From Dipteronia dyeriana (lineage: Eukaryota; Streptophyta; Magnoliopsida; Sapindales; Sapindaceae), in contig CM065297.1 in NCBI GenBank assembly GCA_032871835.1, positions 42,037,098-42,101,097 on the forward strand: 64,000 nucleotides of DNA, in the 5' to 3' direction. Under the pieces are notes generated by a model. That model was given only the letters and a program-made list of their open reading frames with translations, made no database searches and had not been told where the DNA came from. A program made the position numbers and the translations under genes. Shown one piece after another: positions 10,281 through 21,796 of the stretch (position 1 is its first letter; each line of letters opens with the position of its first letter).

Positions 10281-12256
10281 TTAATCATGCTCATATTTGA
10301 CATTAATGTTGAACGTAGAATGGAGATCATTAATGATCTGATTCAAAATAGTATCTTTTATGCTCTTCTCCTCAACATTCCTAGCAATACATGATTTGTC
10401 AAAATTTTCACAAGGATTAGACTCGTTCTTCCAATGCTTTTTAACAAGCATTTTAGACGCATCATGTTTGTCAACAACTATAGTCCTAGTATGCTTCAAG
10501 GTAAGGTCAATCTTCCTATCTCTAGATACATTCTCTACTTTGCAAAATTCTATATACTTGTAACACCTTGGTTTAATGTGACCAATGGTGTTTTAAAAAT
10601 GGTAAAATGGACTGAAAGTTGAGATTGTACCTTGAACTCTTGAAGAAGTAGGAAGAGTTTGTGAGGGTACCTTGTCTTTCATATTACCTTTGGATTTGAG
10701 AAGATTGTCCTTAGGAAACTTTTTCACCTTTTAAATCTTATACTTCCTTGAAGTGGGTGACGATATTTCAAGCTTTTCCTTTCGTTTCAAGTTGCTACAC
10801 TCTCCATGAGATTGAACAACTTTTGTGACATTATTCACTTTGACAGAGCCATTCACGAAGTCTTTAATTGTTTGCTTAGCCATGCCAATCTTTTCAATGT
10901 AAGCTTGCTCTCTAATTGTCATATTTGAGACAATCTCTTCTCTATCATAGACAAGCCTCTCTACTTCATATAGCCTCTTCAAAATATCATTCTTGTCACT
11001 CAAGAGTCCATGAGATGTTTCTATAAACTCATCTACTTAAGTCCTAATCAAATCATGTTTTGCTCTCACCTTTCTCAAAACTTTATCCCTTTGAGCCTCA
11101 AGTTTCTCTATCCTGACCTTAAGCTCGATATTGGTAGCAATCAAGCATGTGTCTTCTTAATGACCTTGATTACTTTCCTTGTTCACTAAAACTTTACAAT
11201 CATCTTCTAGCATGGTGTGAGAGGCCACAAAAGCAGTAAAATTGCTCACATGCTCTTCTTCACTCGAGAACTCATCATTTGAGCTTTCTTCGTCGCTAGA
11301 ACTACTATCACTCCAAATGGCCGCCAACGCTTTGCCCTTCTTGTCTTTCTTGGACTTCTTTTTAGTGCATTTATTTGCAAAATGTCCAAAACCTTGACAT
11401 TCATAGCATTGAACATTCATCTTGTTCTTGGCTTGACAATTCCTATCAACCCTTGCAGAAGATTGTTTCTTGACTTCCTTTTCTCTAGAAAAGCTACCTC
11501 TAGGCATGGTACCTTTCTTAGAAACTTCTTAAATTTCCTAACCATAAGAGCCATTTCATCAATCTCATCATCACTCTCCTCTTCAATAGCCTTGGGAATG
11601 ATTCCCTTCCTTTTAGTCTTTGGCATCAATCACAACTCATAAGTTTGGAGAGACCCAAGATATTCATCAATGCTTAAGCAATCCATATCCTTGCTTTCTT
11701 TTATGGTCGTAACCTTTGCCTTGAATCTCTTAGGAAGAGATCTTAGAATCTTCAAATTAAGACGCTCTCTAGAGATTGTCACTCTAAATGCTTGACATTG
11801 GTTAGCAATTTTAATAAGATGAAATTGAAAGTCTTCAAACTTATCTTCATCACACATTTGCAAGCTATCAAACCGTGATGTCGACATTTAAAGCCTAGAC
11901 TTTCTCATCGCTAATGTGCCTTCATTCGTGACTTGAAGTGTATCCTAAGCTTCTTTAACAGATTCAAGATTTTGTATGCATGAGAATTGGTGTTCATCCA
12001 CTCCTCTAAAAATGGCGTTCATAACAAGATGGTGCCATTTAGCAACCTCAAAGTCATTAGGCGTCCAGTCACTTCTAGGTTTGGAGATTTTGATTCCATC
12101 TTCTATAACCTCACAAGGAGAAGTATAGCCTTCTACAACAATCATCCACACCCTATCATCAACTAAGTGGATGTAGGCCTTCATCCTCAATTTCCAAAAC
12201 CCATAGTTGTCACCCCGAAGTAATGGTGGCCTAGTATTAGAAACTCCTTCCGCCAT
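10281..12256 (-). pseudogene. M1 gag (SIRE-like copia), degenerate
   Basis: Starts at 12256 with MAEGVSNTRPPLLRGDNYGF, the usual N-terminus of copia Gag (UBN2-type capsid). RFDSLQMCDEDKFEDFQ and CLSIDEYLGSLQTYEL follow, then an acidic Ser-rich segment, zinc knuckle CYECQGFGHFANKC (CX2CX4HX4C, intact, about 11360-11410), a coiled-coil-rich segment and a second knuckle position, NTIGHIKPRCYKY, whose first cysteines are lost and where a stop sits (about 10600). Stops at about 11942, 11888 and 11630, and a frameshift near 11515, break the frame. Gag would package the RNA in cytoplasmic particles. The frame stops at 10281 where protease should follow. Confidence 0.85.
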
Positions 12257-12342
12257 TACATCATCTTGAACTCCTATTGCCTCAAAGCTCTACAAATTCA
12301 AGGTGAGTGTATCTCGGGATTCTCACTAAGTACAATCTAGTG

Positions 12343-12360
12343 ACCCGCTCTGATACCAAA
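12343..12360 (-). promoter_or_regulatory. M1 primer-binding site (initiator tRNA-Met)
   Basis: Minus strand TTTGGTATCAGAGCGGGT, directly after the LTR terminus ..TACTTTTCA. TGGTATCAGAGC is complementary to the 3' end of plant initiator tRNA-Met, standard for copia elements. Confidence 0.9.
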
Positions 12361-12869
12361 TGAAAAGTACAAACACGGTTAATTTGCCTTAAGCTAACCT
12401 AGTTTGTCCACCTAGATAGCTTTTATCACAATTTATTAATCAAACACAAGCAAAATCATCTTAATAAAGATATGCTTGGTCAAACAAAGTCAATAGTCAT
12501 TACAACTTGCATGTGAAAAAAAATCAATTTGTATACATGCTATCACGCATAAGCCTTTAACATATACAAAGCTTGTTATAAAATGAATATCAATTACAAG
12601 TATACTAAACAAGATATATATTGACACCAAGAAAGATATATATCAATAGATAAACAAATATTAAGAGATAGGGAAAGAGAAAATTAACACATAATTTTTA
12701 CGTGGTAAAACCTGTAAAGAGTAAACATCCACTGATTGATTCCACAATCACTGGCAAACACCTTTCACTAGTGAGATAAAAAAATACAATCTCTCAAGTG
12801 ACCACTTCACCTAGAAATCTACTCTTCAACCCTACACAATGAAAGATTTGCCACCTTGCACAAATTAAA

Positions 12870-13130
12870 GAATCACTCTCTAAAATGTGACTTCCAACGC
12901 TTAGCTATCCAAGACCTCAAGTCTCTAGCCAAGACTTCCAATGTACAAATAAAAGAATAACTATAATATATGTGACTTCCAACACTTAGCTGTCCGAATC
13001 ACCCTGATCCTAGCTAAGAATTTTAATGCACAAATTGAATAGTCAGTCTCCAAAATATGATTTCCAATGCTAAAAAAAAAGAATCACTCTAAGAAATGAG
13101 ACTTCCAATCTTTTCACAAGGCCATCTATG
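12870..13130 (-). repeat. Degenerate ~42-bp repeat array in M1 LTR
   Basis: Repeated GACTTCCAA and AGCTATCCAAG words spaced about 40-90 bp, at the same LTR position as the clean array of L1 (1231-1530) but far more decayed. Confidence 0.6.
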
Positions 13131-14097
13131 TGATCTTGAATGCAGAATGCAAACAAGCATGCAACATAGAATATGATGATTAAAACATCCTATGGGAACT
13201 AGACTTATGCATCAAAGTTCACAAAACAAATATGTCTAGTTACTCTGCATGAATAACAAGTCTAGAAAATGTGAAACACCGAAACACATTTAACTTCTAG
13301 ATTTATTCATGTCACTAAACCTAGAATCAATCATATATATATTTAAGTACAAAATCAAGATTTAGAATCAAACAAAAATCATGCTATCAATAAAAGTTCT
13401 AGTTAGAAATATAGAGCACTCATTCACAAAGTATTCAATAGAAACATATCAAGTTCTATATATACAATAAAATTGAGATAATTATAAAAATAATCAATCA
13501 ACAAACCCTAGCACAAATAGAGACTATTTCTAATCAAAATCAATCAATCAAAGTTCAAAATAGTCATAGATAAAAAGTTAGCACAATGCAAAACACTAAC
13601 ATGTGAAAAAATAGACTTTAACGAAAATCCAACTCAATATGTAAGATTCTAATCAAGCTCAATCTAGCTTTAATATGGTCTAAAACTCTAATCAAACTTT
13701 ACCCAATATACATACATATATTGAAGAAGAAAACTCAAGGTGATTCAAGATTTGAAGATCAAAAATCTAAAGAGAAATCAATACCTCAAGTGAAAACAAT
13801 GCAGTCCCTTTTTTTTTAGTGAAGCTATCAGAAAACTCAATCAAATGACTCCAAAATCTTATGGAAAAGATAAAGGACTGGTAGAAAAGAATTCTCCAAT
13901 TAAAATCACTTGATTTGGACTACGGATGATAAAGTTATTGTGTTTGGAAAATAGGAAAATTGGAGAGAAAATTTATGTACAAGTGTTTTCAAGTTTTTCT
14001 TCTTATATTGAAAGAGAGGGAAAAGGAGATATTTAGAGGAGAAAGAAGAGGGAAATCAACAACCAATGGGAAGAGGCTACCTTTTCTTTCCCAAGGT

Positions 14098-14106
14098 GGC
14101 ACGTGG
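14098..14106. promoter_or_regulatory. G-box in U3 of M1 LTR
   Basis: CACGTG at 14100-14105 within GGCACGTGGCC, about 70 bp upstream of the TATA-like sequence in element orientation. CACGTG also occurs in U3 of P2 (59232-59237) and N1 (42368-42373). Known as a bZIP/bHLH site; use here is inferred. Confidence 0.5.
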
Positions 14107-14875
14107 CCCTCCATGGGGGTAGAGGGCAGCCTTTCCCGTGAGGCTCCACACGCCTCCACGGGAAAGGTTGCATGACACACTTCCATCTTTCTTTGAGTCC
14201 TCTTTGCTTCTTCGACCATTTCTTCAGCCTTCAAACTCTAATTTTGAATCTATTTTTTGATTACATATCAAGTCTCCCTCATGCACAAGGATGTCAAGAA
14301 AACTTTAAAAAATATATGGAATTCAATCAAAAAATCAAAGATGAAAACCGTGTACAATAAAGACACGACAAGTTTCCTAACTTTCTAATTTGAACTCGAA
14401 ACTTAACGAATGAGTAACCAAAATGATTGGAACTCAGTACGAAATATCATAAGTACAAATTCAAGTTCAATATCATACAATTACAATAACATGGACACAA
14501 GAACACACAAGTATGCTATTTCCTAGAGATAGTCCTAAAACATGCAATTTAAGAAAACTGTCAACTTTAAATATAATGAATGTGCATACATGAATAAGTG
14601 TGCATCTGTGTTATACTAAATTTGGCACAATAATGCAGGGACACATATGAATGCTATGTATGTGTGTGCCTAGGCCTTGCAAAGAGGAAAGAGTTCTCAA
14701 TATTCCTTTTGCCATGCAATTAAGCTTTGTTCCTATTGTAGCCACCATTTTGCTTGAAATGTTGTCCAACTTACTTTGAAGCTTGAAATTCCATAATTAT
14801 TAGACAACTAATAAATACAAATCAAATGTAATTTTGATATAGAATTATGCCAACTCTAAACTCATAAACCTAACA

Positions 14876-16080
14876 CATGTCATATTAGAGAACTAGTATA
14901 GCATTCATAAGGTTCTCATTGACATTTGCTATTTTAAGATCTCTTAGTGATAGTATTCACATTGATCTTAATAACGATGTATGTATTATATATTTGATTG
15001 TTGAGTGGCATATTTTAAAAAATATGAGCTTCATATTCTTTGAAAGCTACTCTCTTGAGAAGTAAAGATCTTGAGTAAATCTCTATTTTTTACTTTAGAT
15101 CATGTGTTTGTAACCCATAAAAACTTGGTTTTCAAAAGATTCAATTTGTTTCTCTTGTATATTTTGGTAAGTAAGTTGAGTTTGAATATAAGTAAATTAT
15201 CGATACACCTTGAAGTCTTATGACTAGTACATTAAAGATGACTTATGTTTAGTATCCATTTTGCTTAGAAAACTACATAGAACTCAATGAGCTCCTTCAT
15301 TAAAAGGGCTACGCACCTTGGTTTTGAAGCCACCCATTGTAGGAAAGGGCTACACCCTTGTGATGAGTGAAAGTCATCTTGAAGAGTACATGTTCATGTT
15401 AGAAAAATCAAAGAAGTGTTGAAAACAAACAATTAAAATAAAAACTTTGATTCAAAGCCTAACAAAATTAAGGCTTGAAGTAGTTTAGTTGAAAATCAAA
15501 AGTGCTCGGGTTGTCAAATAGAAATGGGATGACGAGCCACATGCACACACATACTCATATGTTGAAATTTATTCTCTTAAAAGAAACAAAAAAATTGGAT
15601 AATAATCGGTTTGACATTTATGGAAATGCTTAAGATTACTAGATTCTCAGATGATTTGCATGTTGATTATCAAATCACTTCTTCACATATACTTGAGGCA
15701 AAATTCACACACACACTTTTCATATAAGTATTTGATATTCTAGCAATTTTAGAAGAATTATGAGAAAGATTGAAAATCTTGATGTATCTCTCATAGTTTG
15801 TGAAGCTTATTTTGTTGAATTCATTAAAATTTCTTGAGTGTATGATTGTGTGAATTTCATGGTGAACATTATGCTCTATTGGTCCTAGATAGAGCATTTA
15901 TCAAGGGGGGCATAGTATGTTAAACTATGTTCTCTTTTATGATGTGTTCTTATGTTTCCAGTTGATATTTGTTGATGTTATTTAATGTCTCTTTATTTGC
16001 ATGATGATTCTTTGTATTACAATATGCCTTTGTATTTTTAAATGAATAACTTGATTTGATTGTTTCCACTCATGTTTTTT
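14876..16080 (+). other. P1 spacer between pol position and env-like ORF
   Basis: Non-coding; homologous in inverted orientation to 8290-9880 of M1. It contains the internal polypurine-like tract at 15890-15910. No further element edges are seen. Confidence 0.65.
15890..15910 (+). promoter_or_regulatory. Internal polypurine-like tract of P1
   Basis: GAGCATTTATCAAGGGGGG, followed about 180 bp later by the env-like ORF. Matches the tract of M1 at 8814-8830. Confidence 0.5.
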
Positions 16081-16092
16081 TTTACATGTTTA

Positions 16093-17150
16093 ATGATTTT
16101 CTACATGGTCACGGGAAGAAAGAAGGCTATCGAGAGTGGCAATCCCTCGAAACTCATAGACAAATACAAGTCTGCCTCTAAGGTATCTAAATCCACTAGG
16201 TTGAATCCTTTGGGTATTATGGGAACCAAGAAATTGATGGAAGAAAGATGTATAGATTTGAGTAAGTGTGGAGGTTCTTATGTCTATCGGATTATCTTCA
16301 TGGAAATTGGGGTAGTTGGGTTAACATTCTTGGAATGGTAAATGATAGTATTGTTAGAGAATTTTAACATGAGTACAAGGATAGTACAACCAATGTAGAT
16401 GCCTCGATGGATATGAGAGGTGTTGTCTTTAGAGTTAACTCATAGAATATCAATAAATTCCTCAGGTTATCCAATGATATTGAGTCGGATTTTCTTGTCG
16501 TTAATATTGTTGAGAATCACAATATGATGGGTAAAACTCTTTGTGATGACAATGAATTTGAGTAGGTAATTCATGCATTTATTAGTAAAAGTGAATTTAT
16601 TAAGGGCAAGTCCCTTTTGGCACCTTTTCACTTGCACCAATCTTGTGGGATCTTCTAAAACTACTGAGCTAAACATACAGAAGATTAAGATTATACATGC
16701 CTTAGTTACTAAGCGGCCTATAAACCTTGGAGAAGTTCTTATGAATTATCTCGATAGTGCGGCTTTGTCAACAAGGTTGGAAAAAAGGTTGGCACTACCG
16801 GGGTTTATTACTTATTTGTTTTTGACTCTTGGTGTGAAGACACATGAGGAAGATGTGCTACTACCTCCCTTAAAGAGGTTTTGTGATAAACATGTGAGTT
16901 TTATGTTATACAAAGACAAGGGTAAGACTTGTGATTCTTTTGGACTTTTTAGAGCATCTCAGGATTCATTTAACACAAATTGTCTTCAAGATTGGGCTAC
17001 ACAATTGAAGGAAGAGGTTGACAAGTCCAGTTTGAAGATTGAAGAATCACAAAGGAAGATTGATGAACTCAATGCTAACGTAGCTCAATAAGATGCAAGG
17101 ATCAAAGAATTGGAAGAGAGCATCTCCTCAAGCAAAAGAACTACTCTAAA
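16093..17150 (+). pseudogene. P1 env-like (third) ORF of a SIRE-type element
   Basis: The frame opens with MVTGRKKAIESGNPSKL, then PLGIMGTKKLMEERCIDLSK. A frameshift near 16315 leads to WGSWVNILGMVNDSIVREF and MDMRGVVFRVNS, INKFLRLSNDIE. A third frame (from 16573) holds LFTCTNLVGSS, HALVTKRPINLGEVL, LALPGFITYLFLTLGV and ends in a coiled coil (QLKEEVDKSSLKIEESQRK). This resembles the protein called envelope-like or putative plant transposon protein (Transposase_32-like) downstream of pol in SIRE elements. No signal peptide or convincing membrane helix is visible, so an envelope role is not supported by this copy. At least two frameshifts and two stops make it non-functional. Confidence 0.65.
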
Positions 17151-17696
17151 GCATTATGTTAGATCTAACAATCGCTCAAAGTTCCTTGGTTATACAAGTG
17201 GCTAGTGGTATGACCATGAGGTACATTTCATTTTCTTTTCCTTTTGGTTTCATATCAAGCCAAAGAGGGGTAAAAATACACTTTGTTTTAATCTTATATT
17301 TTTCATCGTTAGGGAGAAAAATGTGCTTAGTCTCTCAAATTTTATTTTATTTTGTTTGATTCATTTTAGTTTAATTTGGAACTTGAACTTTTATGGCATG
17401 TACTATTGTTTTGATTTTGGTTAGAATAATTTGGATTGGCATGTATTAAGGGAGGGATACATGATTCATTTGGTAAATGTTTTATTCTTGACGAACTATA
17501 AATTGCCATATGTGTTTTCTCTTGTATATACATTGTGTTTTAAGTTGATTTTAGGTGACTACAAGATAAGATCAAGAAAAAGTTCAAGTCTTGTTGAAGA
17601 TTAGTCTAATAATGTGCAACTCATGGTAACTCATTATGACCAATCTTCTTTGTATTGGTTTTAGTTTATGTGTAGGAGTTTTGACATAGAATTTTC
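17151..17696 (+). other. P1 3' untranslated region
   Basis: T-rich, non-coding. Homologous to the internal remnant of N1 (43163-43393, inverted) through AAGTTGATTTTAGGTG and GACCAATCTTC, and to the P2 remnant at 58423. Confidence 0.65.
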
Positions 17697-17710
17697 CAAA
17701 GGTGGAGATT
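17697..17710 (+). promoter_or_regulatory. P1 polypurine tract
   Basis: CCAAAGGTGGAGAT directly before the LTR start TGATAAG. P2 has CCAAAGGGGGAGAT and N1 CCAAATGGGGAGAT at the same place; P1 carries a T in the G run. Confidence 0.85.
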
Positions 17711-17934
17711 GATAAGTTTTTGAAGTCTTGTTGGCATTAATTTCATATCAAAATAATGTTTCACTTGTATTGATTAGTTGTCTTAGATTGATAAAGATTC
17801 AAGCTTCAAAGAAGATTCGGAAAATTTTCAAACAAGATCAAGTCTTCAAATAGAAATGTGTTTCATTGCTCAACAAAGGTAAATTAGACCTCATTTGTCT
17901 TACAAGGCTCGGGAACACACACACACACTGTATC
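17711..17934 (+). mobile_element. P1 3' LTR, segment 1 of 4
   Basis: Starts after the PPT with TGATAAGTTTTTGAAG (TGTTAGG in P2) and runs to the C1 insertion. Flank GTATC (17930-17934) is the left TSD of C1. The LTR resumes at 39255. Confidence 0.8.
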
Positions 17935-20182
17935 TGTAGGGAAAAATCGGTTCAAAACACAATGGAAGCATAAAATTAGGGTTTGAATATTTTAAATTTT
18001 TTCCCTTTAAACGAAAGAACCTTAAGCCTAGATTAATTAATGTATAATAAAAGTATCGTACATTTTTATCGTGACTATTGAACAAGCGTCAAATTTAATC
18101 TGCAAGATCTTCCAATTCAATCACGAACGTGAATCACCTAGGAGTGTGGGATCTCTTTCTTTGAATTGTATACCTTAGAATGGAAACAAACAAAATTTGT
18201 TTCATTGTTAGTCAAAATAATCCTTCAAGAGAAAAACAATGAACGTTAGGTTACCTTTGAATTATCAATAAATTTGATTGAAACTGGTGTTAACCTTGAT
18301 TCGATGTTGTACACAAATTTTTTTGATGTAAAGGCTACTAGTGCACTATTATAGACAAAATGTTCCTCATTTCTCTTCTCATTTGCCAAATTCAATACAC
18401 AATATCTATGAGTTGGACGAAGTTTTCTTTTTATAACTATAAAATAAAATGAAAAAAAAAAACAACTTCTCACACCAAAAGTTAGGTCTTGGTCGAAATT
18501 CTATATAGGAGTATATATAGGTGGCCGAAAATCCACCTAGAAAGAGGATTTCTAATTCACCAATACTTCTATCAAAACTTGGATTCAATCCTCTTACAAA
18601 GAGAATTTCTTTTACACACCAAGACTGCTAATCCAACTCAAATAGTGTATTTATTCAATAACAAATTATTGAATATAAATTAGATTGTGACTAAATCAAA
18701 AACTTCCTAATTTGAACAAGGAAAAGAGAAATCAAATAGAAATCAAATACTTCATAATTTGACTAGATAAATAAATTCCTTTTATTTATCTACTTATCAA
18801 ATATAGTATTTGATACTTATCATATTACAAACAAAAATATGACAATAGATGACCTACTCCTACTAGGAAAAATATTATGACTTTTAATTAAATAATTAAT
18901 TAATTAACAAATTAATTAATTTCTATTTAATTAAATAATAAAATAAAAAACAGTATAATAAGCTAATATATATAGCCTTAGCCACCAAGTCAATATATAT
19001 GGGCCAATATTATTTTTTCTATTTTAATAAATCTATTAGACCTTAATAAAAAGTCCACATGTGAACTAGACTCATTCTTACTGAAAGAAACAAGTCTACA
19101 TGCCTTAATACAATTCTAAATGGACCCATAAATTTGTCCAGTAGAATATATAAAATGATACATGCAAGTTCGGGTGGATTGGGGATCTTGGCTAGTTATC
19201 CAAATTTAAACTCCAATAGACATAGCATAATCACAATCAACAAATGATTTACTTAGGTCTGATTTACTAATTTTAGTTCATTCCACTAAAGAACTAAAAC
19301 TGAACTCTTAAATAAAGATAGAATAAGTTAATATTTCTCATTCATACCGTAGACAATCTTAATGGAGATAGTGTATCCTCGTGAAAAATACCAATAATCA
19401 CCAAGAGCACATAGACCGCCTATAGCTCTCCAAGTTACCATATTTACTCATCTGACCATATTTTGACTTGTCTAGAAGCCATATTTCAATAGACACTACT
19501 GAAAACTTAACGTTAAGATTTAATATCCAATACCTCAAAATATCCATATGATGATATTCTACCCTTATTTAATAAATGAAGCCACGATGTCCATATCTAT
19601 AAATGAAGTCCTCTGTCGATTAACGAATGAATACCATAAAACTATCAAGGATAGACTATGTTATATAATCGTACTCATTGACAGCTTAAATGATAACACT
19701 TGCAACCATAAGTCATCATTTATCTAACTGTGATCCTATTCAAGTTAAAACTTCTATCCATTGGCGGTTCTGGATAAAGTATTTCACTGTGATCCAATTC
19801 AGTGCACCCAGTGCACTAGATTCTTTTGCCCGAAGACACAACACTTTGATGATTTTAGACTCATCATAACATAATTGATCCCAATCAAATGCTAGAAAAA
19901 GAATCTACAACTTTGACAAGATAAAGGCGCCTAACCTTTGTCGTAAGTTGTGAATATTATTCAATACTAACTAAAGAATTGTGTCTACCTCATACATATC
20001 CAGATGTAAGAACAATTCTTCTTTTCTCATAGTCTTTTGACCTTATGATTATTTACTATTGACAATTATAATAATTAACATATAAATGCTTTAAGATTTG
20101 TTAAACTAGAAATCACTTTTATTAATATAAAAAGATTGTCAAATACATTATTACACTCTTGCTATCGAGCATAATCCCTACA
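17935..20182 (-). mobile_element. C1 3' LTR
   Basis: On the minus strand from TGTAGGGATTATGC (20182) to TTTTCCCTACA (17935), 2248 bp. It aligns along its length with 37092-39254 but with many substitutions and indels, including an AT-rich TTAATTAA-type block (18890-18960) missing from the 5' copy. The pair therefore looks old. Confidence 0.85.
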
Positions 20183-20199
20183 ATCTCCCACTTGCTCTA
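20183..20199 (-). promoter_or_regulatory. C1 polypurine tract
   Basis: Minus strand GAGCAAGTGGGAGATTG immediately before the 3' LTR. Confidence 0.85.
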
Positions 20200-20436
20200 T
20201 AGCAAGTGTGTCATATCTCTTATCCCCTTATTCTCCAGGTGCCCATAAACACTTTTATGGAAGAGCCTTTGTGAAGGGATCCGTTAGATTTTCTACTGAC
20301 GCGATCTTCGTTATCGTCACGTCTCCCTTATGCACAATTTCCTTTAAAAGGTGATACTTTAGTGTTTCCCTCTCTTATGACTTCTTGGTTCTCTCGAATT
20401 AGCCACTGTTCCACTATTGTCACAATAGTTAGTGAT

Positions 20437-20703
20437 CTACTTATTCGTATCAGGAACCACTTCCAAGTCCATCAAGAATTGGCGGAGCCAAATAGCCTCT
20501 TTAACAGCCTCGCATGCAACAACATGCTCAGCTTCTATGGTGAAGTCCGCAATACAAGATTGCTTGATTCTCCTCCATATAACTTCCCCTCCTCCAACTG
20601 TAAACACAAATCCTGATGTTGATCTTCTAGAGTCAGAATTTGATTGAAAAGAGAAATTTATATACTCAACGAGAATTAAATCCCCTCTAGAGTATACAAG
20701 CAT
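20437..20703 (-). pseudogene. C1 RNase H domain
   Basis: Reads SRRSTSGFVFTVGGGEVIW, KQSCIADFTIEAEHVVACEA, KEAIWLRQFLMDLEVVP, the usual copia RNase H that degrades the RNA strand during cDNA synthesis. It follows the RT frame with a break near 20715. The EAE(Y/H)VAAC motif is nearly intact. An expected Asp upstream (YTDSD-type) appears changed in YINFSF, so activity is unlikely. Confidence 0.85.
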
Positions 20704-20724
20704 ATAATCTCTCGTTCTCCTGAG

Positions 20725-21583
20725 TTACTTGAAAATATTCTTGACTGCCGTCCAGTGATCAAGACCAGGTTTCGATTGAAACCTGCTAACTATGCCAACA
20801 GCAAAACAAATATCTGATTTAGTGCAGAGAATTGCATACATGAGACTCCCAACTGCTGAGGCATATGGAACCCTACTCATGAATTGCTCTTCATGCTTAT
20901 TCTTAGGAACTTGTTCCTTAGAAAGTTTGATTCCATGTCTGAAAGGTAATATACCTTTCTTGGAATCTTGCATGGAAAATCTATACAAGATTTTATCTAT
21001 GTATGAAGCTTGGGATAATGCAATCGTTCTATTCTTTCTATCCCTTATGACTTGGATACCAAAAATATAACTTGCTTCTCCTAAGTCTTTCATATCAAAT
21101 TGTGTTGCCAACCACTCCTTTACTGATGTCAATACACCTACATCGTTTCTGATGAATAGTATATCATCAATGTAAAGAACTAGGAAAACCAACTTATCGC
21201 CTTTAATCCTTTTGTATACACAGGGTTCACCAAGGTTATGAATAAATCCAAAACTTTTCACAACTTGATCGAACCTTATGTTTCAGGATCTGGATGCTTG
21301 CTTCAATCCGTATATGAATCTTTGCAACTTGCATACCCTTTCCTCTTGCCCTTTTTTCAATGAATCCTTCTGGTTGCATCATATAGTTACTTTCATCAAG
21401 ACTTTCATTAAGGGAAGCTGCCTTAATGTTCATTTGCCAAATCTCTAGGTCTAGAGATGCCACAACGGATAAGAGTATCCTAATGGACTTAAACATAGCC
21501 ACATGAGAGAAGGTTTTCTCGTAATCGATACCTTCTTTCTGTGTATAACCTTTAGCTACCAATCTAGCTTTAAGGGTTTTCAC
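20725..21583 (-). pseudogene. C1 reverse transcriptase
   Basis: Two overlapping frames on the minus strand. The first (21583-21236) has KARLVAKGYTQKEGIDYEKT, then WQMNIKAASLNE, where the first catalytic Asp of RVT_2 enzymes is Asn, and YMMQPEGFIEK. A frameshift near 21250 leads to the second (21261-20725) with FLVLYIDDILFI, the intact catalytic YIDD box, and FGIQVIRDRKNRTIALSQ. RT would copy genomic RNA in the particle. The frameshift and the Asp-to-Asn change make it dead. Confidence 0.9.
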
Positions 21584-21796
21584 CTTTCAATCCATTCCTC
21601 TCTTCCTCTTTTATACCTACTTGCACCCAATGGGTTTTATCCCTTTAAGCAAGTCCACAAGAGACTAGACTTTATTTTTGAACATAGATTCAATTTTGGA
21701 TTGCATTGCCTTTTGCCAATGGTGACAATCAACGTCTTCCATTGCTTCCTTGTACTTATAGGGATCATCTTCATCCAAGAGATTCTTTACAGATTC

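Larger units (their letters stand above)
5691..14875 (-). mobile_element. M1: SIRE-like Ty1/copia element lacking pol, 3' end outside window
   Basis: Minus-strand order: 5' LTR (14875-12361), PBS for initiator tRNA-Met (12360-12343), gag (12256-10281), an unassigned stretch, the post-pol region (9880-8290) matching P1, and an env-like ORF (8200-5691) cut by S2 and then by A1. No protease, integrase, RT or RNase H could be read between gag and the post-pol region, so about 4 kb of pol seems deleted. The LTR start abuts P1 internal sequence at 14876, so M1 inserted into P1 in opposite orientation. The expected TSD there is CATGT (14876-14880). Confidence 0.8.
12361..14875 (-). mobile_element. 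M1 5' LTR
   Basis: Minus strand TGTTAGGTTTATGAG (14875) to ACTTTTCA (12361), 2515 bp. It carries, in element order, the palindromic/GC-rich U3 with a G-box, a TATA-like CTAAATATC (about 14030), the degenerate AAGACTT repeat array, the conserved GGATGTTT..TTTACCACGTAA box (about 12708-12735, stem decayed) and the family 3' end. Confidence 0.85.
14876..17710 (+). mobile_element. P1: internal region of a plus-strand SIRE-like element
   Basis: The 3' part of a copia internal region: post-pol spacer (14876-16080), env-like ORF (about 16093-17150), 3' untranslated region and polypurine tract, then its 3' LTR from 17711. M1 is inserted at its left edge, so pol, gag and the 5' LTR of P1 should lie left of the window. 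The 3' LTR continues, split by insertions, to 58422. Confidence 0.8.

Noticed and set aside
12343..12360. tRNA gene fragment (also 37073-37090 and 63966-63983)
   Set aside because: These are primer-binding sites complementary to tRNA 3' ends; no cloverleaf or Pol III boxes around them.
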